Assembly (NCBI GenBank): GCA_037903355.1 | Contig: JBAJFE010000032.1 | Span: forward strand, 1-64,000 | Origin: Trichuris trichiura | Lineage: Eukaryota; Nematoda; Enoplea; Trichinellida; Trichuridae | Reading direction: 5' to 3' | Length of the DNA: 64,000 nt | Shown: positions 1 to 11,293 of the stretch, in pieces | Numbering within the stretch: the stretch's first letter is position 1 | How the letters are laid out: each line of letters starts with the position of its first letter | The notes under the pieces: generated by a model | Database searches by the model: none | What the model was told of the DNA's origin: nothing | The model's input: only the letters and a program-made list of their open reading frames with translations | Program-made: the position numbers and the translations under genes

Positions 1-435
1 GCAGCGGCAACATCATCGTTTCTGTTACAGGGAGCCTTCAGAGTACAATTGCAGCCCTGGGTTTCCTTTTCTTCAATTTTTTGGGCTGTTAGCAATGGTA
101 GCGCAATATGTAAGTCAGGCTGCAATGCTGTTCTCAGGGCCGCGCAACACTTAGTCTAAATCCAACATTTTCTCGGAGCAAGACGACAGTCGCTTGATCT
201 TACCTCAGTGCGACGACTGGGTATGGTGCAGTGCTACTAATTTATCCAGGTCCGGCTTGATAGTCGTCAGGAGTAATCTCAGGTCGCCTCGCCTCACTAT
301 CCTGAACGGCAGGATCGCTCTCGTCCTGCGGCACCGACTACCAGGGACCCCCTAAATCCCCAGTCCTTCTCAGGACCCCCTCTAAGTTTTCCAACGCCCC
401 CAAGAGGACCCTGAAACCCCCTTTGGGAATCACTG
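1..435. mobile_element. Right end of a hAT-type DNA transposon, cut by the window edge
   Basis: The last bases read outward as CAGTGATTCCCAAAGGGGG on the minus strand, a typical hAT terminal repeat of the ZBED/Charlie kind. It is followed by GGTTAGAC (436-443), which could be the 8-bp target duplication. Copy II at about 20425 has the same flank (ggttagaccgtcatcc) without this end, so it acts as an empty site. The left end lies outside the window. Bases 1-33 resemble the end of another inserted unit found at 12668-13033. No gene is seen here. Confidence 0.6.
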
Positions 436-708
436 GGTTAGACCGTCATCCGTCTTCGGCGGAAAGGAGAAAAGCTGTTGAAATGGCATTGAAATTGCAT
501 GTCTATTATTTGCTCGCCGTTCATGCTTCCGATTGTTTTAAGATGTGCAAATTTGATCGAATACAAGCAGTTCTCGTATAAAGCGTGTTCATGTAATGCG
601 TTTTTTGCTCGTACGGGATTTCAACGGGCTTGAAAGCGTGAGTGCATTGCAAAATCCTCTTGTATTTTCGTCCATCGAGACGAATCAGAGACTTTTCTCT
701 AACCAGAT

Positions 709-975
709 GTGAGTTTTTCAACCACGTTCAAGCGAAGCAATGATTCCACCGTGACAGAAATGTTCATGGTTATTTTCAGAAGCTGCATTCTCACAACGAC
801 CATTAATAGCATCGTGGAAGCCTGCAGCGAAGTATCGAAACAGTGCATGCTTTGTACTTGGCGGAAATGTGTCCCGGATTTAATGTGCGATTTTAAAGAC
901 AGTGTCTTTTGCGAGATTACTGAAAGCTTCGTTCAGTTGGCAAACATCCTAGGCATTGAGAAAATGAAGTATTAG
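709..975 (+). CDS. Unrecognised small ORF in the C unit (copy I), coding status doubtful
   Basis: An open frame of 88 codons that opens with GTG; its first ATG is at residue 18 (MFMVIF). It is Cys-containing (RKCVPDLMCDF) and I do not recognise it. Copy II at 20728-20961 keeps the same frame to the same stop, and an AATAAA follows the stop in copy I (about 982). Between the two copies I count about 10 amino-acid changes against about 4 silent changes, which is close to neutral. The frame may be a remnant exon or chance. A GTGAGT at its first bases could equally be a splice donor. Confidence 0.15.
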   Translation: MSFSTTFKRSNDSTVTEMFMVIFRSCILTTTINSIVEACSEVSKQCMLCTWRKCVPDLMCDFKDSVFCEITESFVQLANILGIEKMKY

Positions 976-3685
976 CATGTGAATAAAATTTTAAACTGTC
1001 AACTGCATGAAGTGCAGGAGAATCAGAAGGAAGAAAATAAGTAGATGATAAAGACTACGAAGTTCCTCCGCGGCAACTGGCTACCACTGAACTATTGAGC
1101 ACCGGTTACAATGACTCAAAGACATTAACTGCAATTCAGTATAAATCAGGATAGCCATAAGAGCTAACTGAGCTAGCGTGTGGCCATATAACTGCTGTAT
1201 CAAAGGGGACCATGTGAGAAAGAAAAGAACCTTGACTTCTAGTTCAATGAAATGAAGAAACAATCTCGGGGCTATGAACAGATACCTTCTACCTCTAATG
1301 AAACTTCAGTTCGCCCTAAAATATGAATAGTGAGGTGGAAAACCGTGTCCAATGAATCTACGTTTTTTTTCTAAGAATGAAATCATTTATTTTAGAATTT
1401 AGAGGGCCTCTTTCCATTTGGTTGCTTCTTTTTGTACGGACTTTTATGTCCCGGCCTCTTTCGATGAGCTAAAGACTAAAGCACCTCACCTGAAAGCCGC
1501 TCTTAATTCTATCCGCTATAAAGGGTTGTGTCATAAAACCTGCCCAGTTAACACATGATCGTCATGCAAGGAGAGAACACGTTATTCAGATGCTAAGTAA
1601 AAGGATCCATACCTCCACATGCATAGCGGTTGATTAAATGCTCAGATGCGGAATAATTCCTTTCGCAACACAGTTTATTGATGAAATCTTTATGCCGTTG
1701 CTTGCAGGTGAACAGCCTTCTTGACGCTTTGAACCAAATCGTAATTTTGCTAAAGTTTACGTCTCCTATAACCTGATTTCGTATAACGCGAAATTTTCCA
1801 AGATTTTCAGGTCACCAAATTCTCATTTTATATGACAACTACCTGTAATTGCTTTTTCAACACAGTTTATTTATGATTTTTCTCCGTTCCTGTTTACAAA
1901 AAAACAATCTTTCTGGTGCTTTGAGGCAAATCGTGATTCTCCTACACCTTACACGTCTACTACAATGCTGTATTTTCCAGAGGTTTTAAGTGACGAAACT
2001 CTTTCGCTGTATGGAAAGTACTTGTATTTCACTTTCAGATGCGCTCAGTAGACTATTCCCAATGTAACCTTTTTGTCTATCCTAAGCTATCAAATACCAT
2101 ATTGTTATCTATTCTTTCAGAAGCGCCACGCTAAACTACTTTGAAGTTTTACACTCTTTCCGGCGTAATAAGGCCGGGTCATATATTTATTTTTCCTTCA
2201 AAAAACAAGACAGGGTTGTCAAATAAACAGTTGCGTTGCGATGTCTTGTCTATGAACTTGAACATGAAGTAAACATGCTTTCGCTGTGCGTTACAAAGCT
2301 TCATATGTGACTGGAACGAAGGGAAGCATGAGACTGACTATGCTCAAACAGAAAAAGCGCAAATTATATAGGTGCCGCTTGCGTTACGTGTTCTTATCAA
2401 ATGAATGCAGGCGTTTGAGTCATAGGAATGTCCCAGTGAATTTACGTATCGTGTCAGTGCATCCGCAACGCTCAAAGCCAACTCTTGATTAATTCGACAG
2501 GAGCCTGAAATGCTGAGGCAACTTGTGAGCGCGCAGCCGTCAGTATTTTTCCGTCGATAAATGGTCGGTTTTTGCACTTCTGTATTACCGTTTACTGCTT
2601 TCAAGAGCTGACTTTTGAATATTAGCCATCGGTTCTAACCAAAAAAACGTTAGAACGTTTGCAGTGGCAGTCGCCAGCTATTTTTGCGCTTCCATCTAAG
2701 TGACACAGGAAGGCCATAAGGCGGCTCCAAAAGCAACTACAACTTTGTCTTGTCGAATGTTTTACTATTTAGCTAATGGCTACACGATTTAAGGAAAGGC
2801 TTCAGGTTACTTGCCAGACATTCCTGTATTTGATTATTACCTTTCCTGTTCGCCGGCCTGGTGCAAACTTTGGCGGTGCTCCTTCAAGCACCTAAAGTCC
2901 TGTGGACTCAGGATAGAACAACTGACTGGTCGCTGGGAAGAAGACGTGAATGGTTAAGAGGAGTACAATGTTGACCGAACAGTTTATATTTTCAGTGGGA
3001 AAATTAAACTAGAACATTCACCAGAACGAGGTTATGAAACAACACAATACTACTACAATCTGATTAGGTAATGAATTGTTACTTAATGTGCAGCGTTAGA
3101 CCATGACCATGTGCGGAATTGTTGGGCCCTTTCGATTAGCAGTCCCACAGCATGCGTTCACGTTGGAATAGGTGCCGCCTTTGTTGCTGCAGCTTGATGC
3201 TCCAACGGGACTGGCTGACATTGACATCATGTTAGTTATTGCTAATTTTATGCAAGCTAGGTAGAGCCATTGTTGGCTTCGCTTGCTCCTCGAAACAGAC
3301 TGATTGCCAGGCGGTGGTCTCAGGTATGGCGTACATTGAACGCTGTCAACTGTTACACGGCAAAAGTCGTCTTGTTACTAATGGTAAGCCCATGCGGACA
3401 AGCCTGAAGAAAAATCTGAAAATGATTCTAACTGTTCAGCTAAGGTAGAGCTTTTGTTCAACTAAGCTCTTGTTATTAATAGTGACAGTAAGCTAGGTAA
3501 ACCTAAACCAAATTAGGCGAACGATTCTCTCTAGCCATCTGCACACCGCTACGCCAGATCCTGGATTACGGGGGACACGTGGGATTAGCTGCCTAGACAA
3601 AACTCTTTTCGCAACATTGGTTCACGCGCAGTATTGCACAGTCACCTTCAGCAGCAAGACAACCAGCGTAGAGCAGCGTTTAAAC

Positions 3686-4165
3686 CAGCCATTCTCAACA
3701 TGAGAGCTGGGGCCCCCAAGGGAACCTAAGAGGGTGTCAGCGAAGGGGGCAATCGAAAATTTTTCAGAGGGGGGAAGGAGGCCGCCAAATGGGGCTGAGA
3801 GGCCTTATTGGAACAAGCGTACTTAGGTAGATCGGAAGGGTGCGAATTTACGCCAGTCCTCTATAGAAGGTTGGTTAACCGTTAGCTACATCCCTCTATA
3901 GAGGATTGGCATAAATTCTCACTCGACTCGACGAAATGGTTTCATTGTTAGTTTCGAAGAACCCCAAGTGCTCTTTCCAAACAATTTGACGACAGTGTAT
4001 TCGAATTGTACCAGTGCATTAACTTGATCCTAGGAGGTTGCTATTGAAAATTGATTAGCTGCTACACAAAACGCAAAAATTAATTGACTAATAGGAAAAG
4101 GGGGGTCTGGCATTTGAGGACTCGCTCCAAGGGGGGCCTAGCGCGGAAAAGGTTGAGAATGGCTG
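3686..4165. mobile_element. Non-autonomous hAT element (MITE), copy I
   Basis: Ends are CAGCCATTCTCAAC at both termini in inverted orientation, followed by G/C-rich runs typical of hAT ends. It is flanked by the 8-bp duplication GTTTAAAC (3678-3685 and 4166-4173), itself a palindrome. Internally, 3838-3922 forms an inverted repeat around cctctatagagg. It has no coding capacity. Related copies are at 23626-24316 and, in the opposite orientation, at 53446-53904. Confidence 0.85.
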
Positions 4166-4788
4166 GTTTAAACGACTCTCCGCCTGAAAGAGCAGAGTCG
4201 CAACCAATCCCGTTCGAAAAGCAAGCTGATGCGACATAAGCGCCATCTATCGCGATATCAGAGCCACCAACCTGGTTGCTATTGGGAAAGTTCTGAACAA
4301 TGGACCGACCGTTTCTTCGAAATGTGTTGCCTGTTAAGCCACGGCTTATCTAAAGAATCTGTTACTTTTTCGTGGTGTTTCTTTCATGACGATGCAAGTC
4401 TGCTAAATTTGAAATGCCGTTGTTTTCGTAAGAATCAAATTTACTGACCAGTCGAATTACATGTTGGGACGTTGTGCGAAGACATGTGGTACTCGACCAT
4501 TCCCAGGTCAACCTTGTCTGATAGTTCCAGTTTCTTGTGTCCTGGCAGATTTTGGCAGTGCTTCTCGTCCCGCAACAAGTGGCAGCACGCTAATGCAAGA
4601 AACGTGTTACTGCTCTTATTGCAAGTACAAACAACTCACAGCACTGTGCAATACAAAGGCCATCGCTGACGGCGGAGCAAGACAAATTTCAGAAGCTCCA
4701 CTTGTTCGTTGATACATGCAGCAGGAACAATAAAAATACTTTTATATGTTCACAGAACAAATGAAACGGAAAAATAAAAAATTAAGTA

Positions 4789-4975
4789 CAGTAAAACCCC
4801 AGAAGTTGATCACTCCCATTTGGCGACCACCTCCCCACGTTGACCGAATTTTGGCCAGTTGATTTGTCCGCACGTTAGCTGAGCCACTTATACCCACTTC
4901 CTATATGTTTATCACCTCCTATGTTGACCAGTTTTCTCCAGTCCGTTGGGTGGTCAACTTACGGAGGTTTTACCG
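4789..4975. mobile_element. Pogo/Tigger-like MITE, copy I
   Basis: A 187-bp element with termini CAGTAAAACCCC and its inverted partner GGTTTTACCG, flanked by TA on both sides (4787-4788, 4976-4977). Copy III lacks it and keeps a clean empty site at about 54519-54545 (acaaagtatcaactgaat). TA target and CAGTAAAACC-type ends fit the pogo branch of Tc1/mariner. It has no ORF of its own. Confidence 0.8.
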
Positions 4976-5996
4976 TACCAATTGAATATTTTTTAACAAC
5001 AAAATGGGATGGCTTAAACGGACATTAAAAAGGACTTACACGTTTTAGCAAGATAGGACGCTGTCTTGTCTACTTGACCTTTCTTACATGGCAACTCTTA
5101 CATCCGGATTAGTCGCGGCAAATGGGGTTTGTATAATAATAGAGGTTCTACTGCATGTAGAATACACCATATTAGTTTGACCTTGCTCGCTGCATGATAG
5201 CTGCCGTTTGTTTATCTTTCGACAAACGCGTGTTGATCGTTCCCTGACTGCTTGCCCACGAGTCCCCTGCTGGTCGATGATTCATTTATGCTTTTCTTCC
5301 CTGTTCGCTCACATTTTTTCTAACCACAAATTTTTGGTTTTCAAATGACGTCTGGACGCAGGCATATAAGATCGTTTAAGGGAGCAGCTGCTGGGTCGAT
5401 TGCCGCAAATGCGGCAGCGTGAACGCGTAGGACTAGTGTGGCCCTAGTGCCGGTTCATGCCAGCGACTTCCTTAGCCTCTGCTCTTCATATCATGGACTC
5501 GTCATTCCTTGCGCTGTTCACAGCTGCACAGTCTCAATCGTTTTCGTCCAGTTATCATGTCATATTGCTTTGTCTCATCTTGTTCGTCCATGTCCCCCTG
5601 TCCTGCTGCACAATAAATCGGCATCCATTGTTAATCATTCATTGTTCCTTTACTGTCTAATAGATGATATACTCAGCAGCGAAGGCATCTTTGCAAAAAT
5701 AGTCCCACGTTTAATTACGACAGGGATGCTAGTGCCACTGACATGCGGAATTTTTGTAGAAATAAATCTTGTTACTCTACCATACGGCGATGACCTCCGT
5801 CCACTATTCCTATGAAGTCCAACATGCAATGATAGGGGAATAAACGCGTTCTCCCATGTCTCGTAGAAGATAGGATCGCCCTTTCGTGTGTCTGTCGCTT
5901 TTCCGATCATTCATCCATAAATAGATAGAGTGCTATTTCAGTTTTATTGCGGATATGCTCCTTGGTAGAACCAGAAGTAAGCGATAGAAAAAGGCC

Positions 5997-6593
5997 TAAA
6001 TGAAAACCCATTGCCCATTTGTAAGAAGCCCTGTGGTCATGACGTATGAAGCGCTTATAATGCAGTCAGCTTCGTAAGGACGTTGTCACTTCTGCTCTGA
6101 TAAGGCGCACTCCATAGTCCAGTTGGCAATGGGAAGCTGGGGAAACGTGTGACCTTTTCGAAAACACCTGTTTCCGTCGTCAGTGTTAAGACAGGGCCGC
6201 GAAAGCTGAATAACCTGAATGCTGCTGAGACGTGACAACGGCTCAGTCAACGCGATAACGCGAGACGGCTCCTACTGCAGCAGTGCTTCACGTTTGACTG
6301 ACCTCAACACTCGCGTCTCAGTCCAGTGAAAGATTATTGGCTAAACTAGAGCAAAGGCGAAAACGTCAGCGAGACGCAGACCGTTCTGATTGACCAGGCT
6401 GCTTTCTGCGCACTAGCGAGTTGACGTGACCTCGATACAGCGCTGCACCAGACCGGCTCTAGTACTTTCCGTTTGCGATTCGCTCAGAGCGCTGCACTTC
6501 GACGTAGACGCTTCTCTTGGCCGAAGGTTTCAGTGGCGATCTGGGAACGACGCAATTTAGCGAAAACTTCCAAATCCTCTCCACCAGTGACAG
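5997..6593 (+). promoter_or_regulatory. Upstream region of histone gene A1
   Basis: About 600 bp conserved in front of all four A genes (30657-31256, about 35281-36297, about 56470-57071). It contains an inverted CCAAT box (attgg, 6336-6340) in a block gattattggctaaact kept in every copy, and a TGACGTGACC motif at about 6422. The block at about 6361-6500 is single here but repeated four times before A3. I infer that the promoter lies here; no clear TATA box was found. Confidence 0.45.
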
Positions 6594-6639
6594 GTATAAT
6601 GAGGCTGCACGTCACTAATACGCAGTATTATCATTGCAG
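6594..6639 (+). other. Putative 46-nt intron in the 5' UTR of A1 (or a trans-splice acceptor)
   Basis: The sequence CAG/GTATAATGAG opens it, cactaat is a plausible branch point and attatcattgcag/G closes it. The same donor, branch and acceptor are kept in front of A2 (31257-31302), A3 (36298-36343) and A4 (57072-57117). It lies 42 nt before the start codon. It could be a 5' UTR intron, or only the acceptor could be used, for spliced leader addition. Confidence 0.5.
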
Positions 6640-6681
6640 GAATATCATTGTTGTTGTCAGCTTCGTTGAAACTTCCACTTA

Positions 6682-7176
6682 ATGGCTTTAACGAAGAAGA
6701 AGCAGAGAACAAGTTCAAGTGGAAGCTACTCCACATCCCAAACAAGCCAACTAGAGGAGAAACTATACGGCAAAGATCACCGACGCAGAGATAGTCGCCC
6801 TTCGAAGCATTCATCGTCGAGGTCTGTAAAAGCGCAATCCGGCAAGGGACAGATGACGTTAACAGAGAGGAAGCGTCGCCGATATCGTCCAGGCACTTTG
6901 GCTTTAAGAGAGATTAGACTTTTTCAAAAAGGAACAGAACTGCTACTTCGTCGAGCTCCCTTTCAGCGCATCGTTCGCGACATTGCACAGCGCCTTGGCA
7001 AGCAAGATCTGAGATTTAAGCGTATCGCCTTGGAAGCATTGCAAACCGGAGCAGAAGCCTATTTGGTTGGTCTGATGGAAGATACAAATCTGGCCACTAT
7101 CCATGCAAAGCGGCAAACTATTATGCCGCGAGATATGCAGTTGGCGCTTCGTCTTCGTGGCGAGATGAGGTTCTAA
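6682..7176 (+). CDS. Histone H3 variant, centromeric H3 (cenH3/CENP-A)-like, type A (A1)
   Basis: A 164-residue H3 variant expected to pair with H4 in a nucleosome; I infer a centromeric role. Residues 1-66 are a Ser/Lys/Arg-rich tail ([19 protein letters not shown]) with none of the canonical H3 tail or its K4/K9/K27 sites. The fold begins at RYRPG (67-71), then [26 protein letters not shown] (93-103), a loop 1 of RLGKQDLRF that is one residue longer than in H3, [24 protein letters not shown] and [11 protein letters not shown]. The start is fixed by an in-frame TGA 15 nt upstream and by identity of the other copies. It has no coding intron. The poly(A) hexamer found in its sisters is changed to CATAAA here (7213-7218). 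It could be another divergent H3 variant; centromere function is not shown by sequence alone. Confidence 0.85.
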   Translation: MALTKKKQRTSSSGSYSTSQTSQLEEKLYGKDHRRRDSRPSKHSSSRSVKAQSGKGQMTLTERKRRRYRPGTLALREIRLFQKGTELLLRRAPFQRIVRDIAQRLGKQDLRFKRIALEALQTGAEAYLVGLMEDTNLATIHAKRQTIMPRDMQLALRLRGEMRF

Positions 7177-7958
7177 TGCGCTTCAGAGTTGTACCCTCGT
7201 GCCATTTTTCGACATAAATCGCTACGAGGTGGGTACTCCGCCATTTATTCCCAATGTTTTACTACTACTACTACCTGATTACCTAGTAAACAGTTACGTA
7301 GCAATGCCATCTCTGTGAATTTGACTGTAAGATAGGCCTGTATTAGCCGGATGCCAAAGTCAGCTTAAAAAACGCGCAAATGCAACTTAAAGAGAGAGCT
7401 CAGGTAAGAGATTGAACTGAAGAAAGAAAACTACAGCTTATCCAAGTGACGTTCGTGCTCTCACCCCTTATCCAAGGAATGCATAACTATGGACTAGAGG
7501 CATGTCGCAGTCGGTTTACGCATGAGAAGTTCACTTTGCATAAATGCGCACGCTTAGAGGCGACCAATCGACAGAAGCACTAAGTGTAGCAATAGCATGG
7601 CTGCATTAATCATCGCTAATTTTGCGATGGACTGCTTTGCAGCTCATCGTCTGCCCAGGCGACGTTTTGTATGACTGCAAGAAAGCTTCGAAATTTTCGT
7701 CGGTAGTCCACAGCCATTTTTGCCCAAAGTCATTTGTTTGCTCGTACAGAACGATGGAAAGGCAAATTGTTACGTTAGGAAACACAACTCTGTCTTGTCG
7801 GAAGTTTAACTAGTCAGCTAATGGCTACACAATTTAACGAAATGCTTTGGTGCAGACTGCAGGCAAAAGTGACCGCCAGCCTCAGAATCATGAGCACGCT
7901 TTCAAGCGCGACGGCATAAGCGTTGCAGTACTTCCACGGCTGCCTAGAGGTCACGGAC
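7177..7958. other. Spacer between A1 and its fossil
   Basis: A 782-bp gene-free stretch with an (act)n run at about 7260 and a block (tgtcttgtcg...gctaatggctacacaattt, about 7790-7835) that is also found after the B genes and in the C unit. It marks common descent of all units. No RNA gene was recognised. Confidence 0.6.
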
Positions 7959-8380
7959 GTTACTAGCAATGCTGAACTCGCTAACTCAAGGCGACGCGAA
8001 AGGTCACCAGGAAAGAGACAATTGCAATAGACTTTGTTTAGCGAAGACCATTCGCCCTCAACGACGCTCTCGTTCACATGTCGCCCAGGAGCCGAATGCG
8101 GATAAGTTACCGAAGGAAGACAACGCGATCTAAGCATCGGCGCAGTTGGCCGGGCACTTTAGCGCTGTGAGAAAGCTACAAAGGACTGTTGACTTGGTTC
8201 GACGAGCTCTCCTTTCATCGCGCCGTGCCTGGCGTCACGCAGTGCATCAGCAAGCTGAACGTGACGTTCGTGCGTATCAGGTTGACTGCATCACGCGTTG
8301 GCCTTTAGCGCAGCGACGTGCAGTGCGATTGCACATAGGTCATGCATTCTGGCGTACGTATGAGGGAGTCCTTCTGATAT
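7959..8380 (+). pseudogene. Decayed H3-variant pseudogene downstream of A1
   Basis: An old copy of the same gene family. Recognisable blocks in order: gagacaattgcaatag (tail SQLEE region), agcgaagaccattcgcc (GKDHR region), ccgggcactttagcgctg (RPGTLAL), ggttcgacgagctctcc (RRAPF) and cagcaagctgaacgtg (loop 1), up to about 8330. The start codon position holds GTT, and a stop (caa TAG) comes soon after. Several small indels break the frame. The same fossil follows every other intact gene at a similar distance. No product is expected. Confidence 0.7.
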
Positions 8381-9982
8381 AAAATTCTGGACTTGTCGAG
8401 AAGTCAATTCTAGTCTGCCATCTGCCCGTGCACAGCATAGCAACCGACATGTCACAGCTGCGACCTATCTGTGCGTCACATGATCACCTAACTGACCGTC
8501 ATACACAATCATCCCACTCTATCCTTTCGGGTAAACATGCCATCTCTAAGATGCACCATGATGATAACAGAAACAGTGGTTATGACAAGGCTGGCCATAT
8601 GTGCTGCTACTGTGATTTCTTTGAAGTGAAGGTTTTGCAACGAATTCGGACATACTGGTACATATATGGAGCCCCTTCCTTAATTAGGCTAATTTTCAGT
8701 GACAAAGGAATCCCATAGCGGACCGTACCATTTAAAAAGAGGCTTTTTACCTAAATGTTACAATAACTTCTTGCCTAAGGAATGACTGGCGCTAGCAGAA
8801 AATCAATAAGACGTTGCCTGTCATGGGCAAACTGACGCGTGTGCTCTGTTTTCTGCCCGTAAACAACACGTCAAGCGAAAGGTTACAATCGCAGCTAGCT
8901 TACGTCACGCGGCAGTGCTGACGTCAGGAATGACTGCCGCTGTCCGTCCGTCGCGCTGCAGCCTATCTTTGTAACAACTGCTTAGCACTGCTTCTCTGAG
9001 TAGTAATTATCGTCCTCATTTTTGGTTTAGACAGGTGTCGTAAAGCAACTGAGAAACAAAAAAAATTTGCAGCGCTATAACCGTTAAAATCCTTGAACGC
9101 TCTCTGCCATTTCCTCTCGTTCTTTTTCTATTACTACTGCGTTTTCCCTTCTATTCGAAAATAGTTTTTTTACTTCTTTCTTTTTCAATTTTTTTGTAGC
9201 GTGCATTTTTGTTGACTGGCATTTGATTCCTTTCATTTTTCTTAATTGCTTAATGGCGTTCCAAAAGTTTCAGACTGTCTTCTGCTTTCTACCACGCTTC
9301 TGTTTTTCTTTCCACTCAGTTGCGGCTTTGTAATCCTCTCTCGGGTCTCTCCAAATAGCAGCCTTATAGATGGCGTTAATGCCACGACAGGTGGCGCTTA
9401 TGTTCCTGCGCTTGCTGCTCAAATTCGATTGACTCTTAAATGGTATTTCATTCACCAGTAGACTATCATTAATTATCAACTATCCTTGCCTAGGTCGTCA
9501 TTCTGGCCCAAAGTGGGCCCATGACGATGCTCGAAAACTGCTATTAATAAGCTTCTTTTCCATAACGGATTGACCATAACTATTCTGACACATTCTCTTT
9601 ACACATCAGCCCCTGCTGATAAAAATAAGTGTAGTAGCTTGCCTGACCCAACGTAATATTGTTAAGTGACGCAATCATTCTGACGATAGAGTACTTCGAT
9701 GCAATGACAACTTGACGCAGGGACTTTCATGCAAGTCTTGTAACACGAGTACCATTCGACCGAGCAATCACTCAACAGTTCTGCAAATTTGCCACAGCCA
9801 ATAACGACGCTCAGGAAGGTTCAGAACATTTGGGTCACGATCCACTTATTGATTTCTACTTTTGGTCAAGTATCTTTCCCGTTACTGGAAGTAAGCTCTA
9901 TTGTTGAACCGAATTCGTTCAATCCTTTGGTTTCCCGCCGTTGGTTTGCGTCCATTGGTTTGCTCAGTTAGTCATTGCTCTT
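8381..9982. other. Downstream spacer of unit A1
   Basis: 1.6 kb without a supported gene. An ORF at 8428-8718 stays open in copies I and II but is frameshifted in copy III, so I do not call it. T-rich tracts at 9060-9240 precede the stretch around 9246-9480, which is very similar in copies I and II. Nothing else recognised. Confidence 0.5.
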
Positions 9983-10392
9983 TGTAGTTGCTTGATCATA
10001 CTAACCGCTGGACGGCACTGCCTGATGTCACCTCCTAACCTGCATGCGAAAATTACACGTACTAATCCGCAAATATCGGTAGCGTTTATGAGGTTGACAG
10101 GTGTAAATGGCTCATACTAACCTCACGCTTATAACGCGAGACCTGGTAAAATAATAACCTTATCCCCCAACTGCACAGTTATAACCTGTTCCACGACGAC
10201 CTACCGTCCACACGTGTATATATATCCTCTATTCCATTCATCAACATGCGTTACACTGTTCCCGTACCGACCTTCCGTCTACTGTTACGTACCGTCTTAC
10301 CGTTTACTGTTCCGTTTGTACATATCTGCCGTTTGTATGAAATAAACGGTACCGTGGATACGCGTTGGAGAAAAGCAAATTCAGCAACGACA
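9983..10392. mobile_element. Solo LTR of an LTR retrotransposon, copy I
   Basis: A 410-bp unit starting TGTAGTTGC and ending GCAACGACA, flanked by the 5-bp duplication CTCTT (9978-9982, 10393-10397). It has a TATA-like run (tatatata, about 10216) and an AATAAA (about 10340). The same insertion is at 39663-40072. Unit A2 (about 34630) and copy III (about 61280) keep the empty site, so the insertion is younger than those lineages. Confidence 0.85.
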
Positions 10393-10502
10393 CTCTTGGT
10401 TCACTGTTATCCGTGAGCTCACGCCGACCAGTACCTATGACTGATCAACTAATAGAATTAAGCTAACCTGGTAGACCGGTCCCAAGAGCGAATGCCTCTA
10501 TA

Positions 10503-10775
10503 GGGTCATTTCTCACTCGTCCCCCTTCCCTGCCCGAGTTGGTGATGGCAGCGTCGAAAAAGGTCAAGTGCGTACTGTACGTCTGCCAGCCATCCTGTCC
10601 TGCCCTAGCCTAAGCCTAACCCTACACATGAGGTGTGATGGTCCATTGCCCAGTGTCCAGTGACCCACAGTATGACGTCCTTCCCGTTGTTCCGCTGACC
10701 CGTGTTATTGTCGCGTATTACCTTTTGATATTGCCGCTTGCTCTTCTGGGGAGGGGGACGAGTGAGAAAGTATCC
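10503..10775. mobile_element. Short DNA transposon of the GGGTC family (M4), copy I
   Basis: A 273-bp element with inverted ends GGGTCATTTCTCACTCGT and GGATACTTTCTCACTCGT, flanked by cctctata/cctccata (10495-10502, 10776-10783). Copy III has the uninterrupted site (cctccaca at about 61390). Internal sequence (cctagcctaagcctaaccct) is shared with the larger members at 26533-28255 and 52172-53024. It has no coding capacity. A second full copy lies at 40183-40456, and a left-end stub at 34743-34765. Confidence 0.75.
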
Positions 10776-11293
10776 CCTCCATACTGCAGTCCATTGGCCT
10801 TGCTGCGTGTTCCGATGCAATGGGTTCTGACTTCGCGCGGTTCATAAGAGCAAGCAACTGAGTTTCTATGACAACGAAATTCGAAACCTACGCGATCAGT
10901 GAATAAGCGGAGAACAACTGACCCTGATTTTGGAAAGCACGTGCAGATAAGAACATGAAGCCACATTGGCTCAGCTGCTTAGCTAGAACAGCTGTGGAAG
11001 CAAGCCAAATCAAACACAAAGGCTGACCATACGACGGTGAACCCCTGGCCAAGCAGGAAAATTTGCTGGAGACAAAGGTGACGAGTTATATGCTCAGAAC
11101 TCTAGTGACGGTGTGACTTGTTTAATTTCTTAATAACAACTTCCCCTAACTTTCGTTCCATTTTAAGGGGTGACAGATCCTCAGAGTTTGACAGCGGGTG
11201 TCACTGTTTACCAAAGCACATGCGGCTGTAACACTTTCCATGTAGTGGAATCGGACTGCTTGACGACCCTAGACCTTTACAAGCATGCAAATA
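10776..11293. other. Spacer between A and B units, copy I
   Basis: 518 bp matching 40457-40974 and about 61395-61905. No gene or RNA recognised. Confidence 0.5.

Larger units (their letters stand above)
436..5996 (+). repeat. C unit, copy I: large spacer unit without a histone gene
   Basis: This segment is repeated almost base for base at 20427-26149 (copy II) and partly at 51427-56460 (copy III). Parts of it (2220-2870 and 4480-4720) align with the sequence downstream of the type B histone genes, including the poly(A) area (aaataaacagttgcg at 2220), but no H3 fold can be found. I infer a former histone unit that lost its gene. It carries a hAT MITE and a pogo-like MITE. Apart from short weak ORFs I see nothing else in its 5.5 kb. 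Confidence 0.7.

Noticed and set aside
4461..4712. Cys-rich 83-codon ORF, partner at 24611-24862
   Set aside because: Copy III (from about 54200) is frameshifted; homologous DNA in the B unit reads in another frame.
5438..5815. 125-codon ORF, with a 67-codon partner frame in copies I and II (5457-5660, 25606-25809)
   Set aside because: Many replacement changes between copies, frame lost in copy III, no recognisable domain; most likely spacer.
7177..7260. Search for a replication-dependent histone 3' stem-loop
   Set aside because: No stem-loop of the GGCTCTTTTCAGAGCC kind was seen after any copy; AATAAA signals are present instead.
8428..8718. ORF of about 96 codons repeated at 33075 and 38061
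   Set aside because: Open in three recent copies only because they are nearly identical; copy III (about 59715-59990) has frameshifts and stops.
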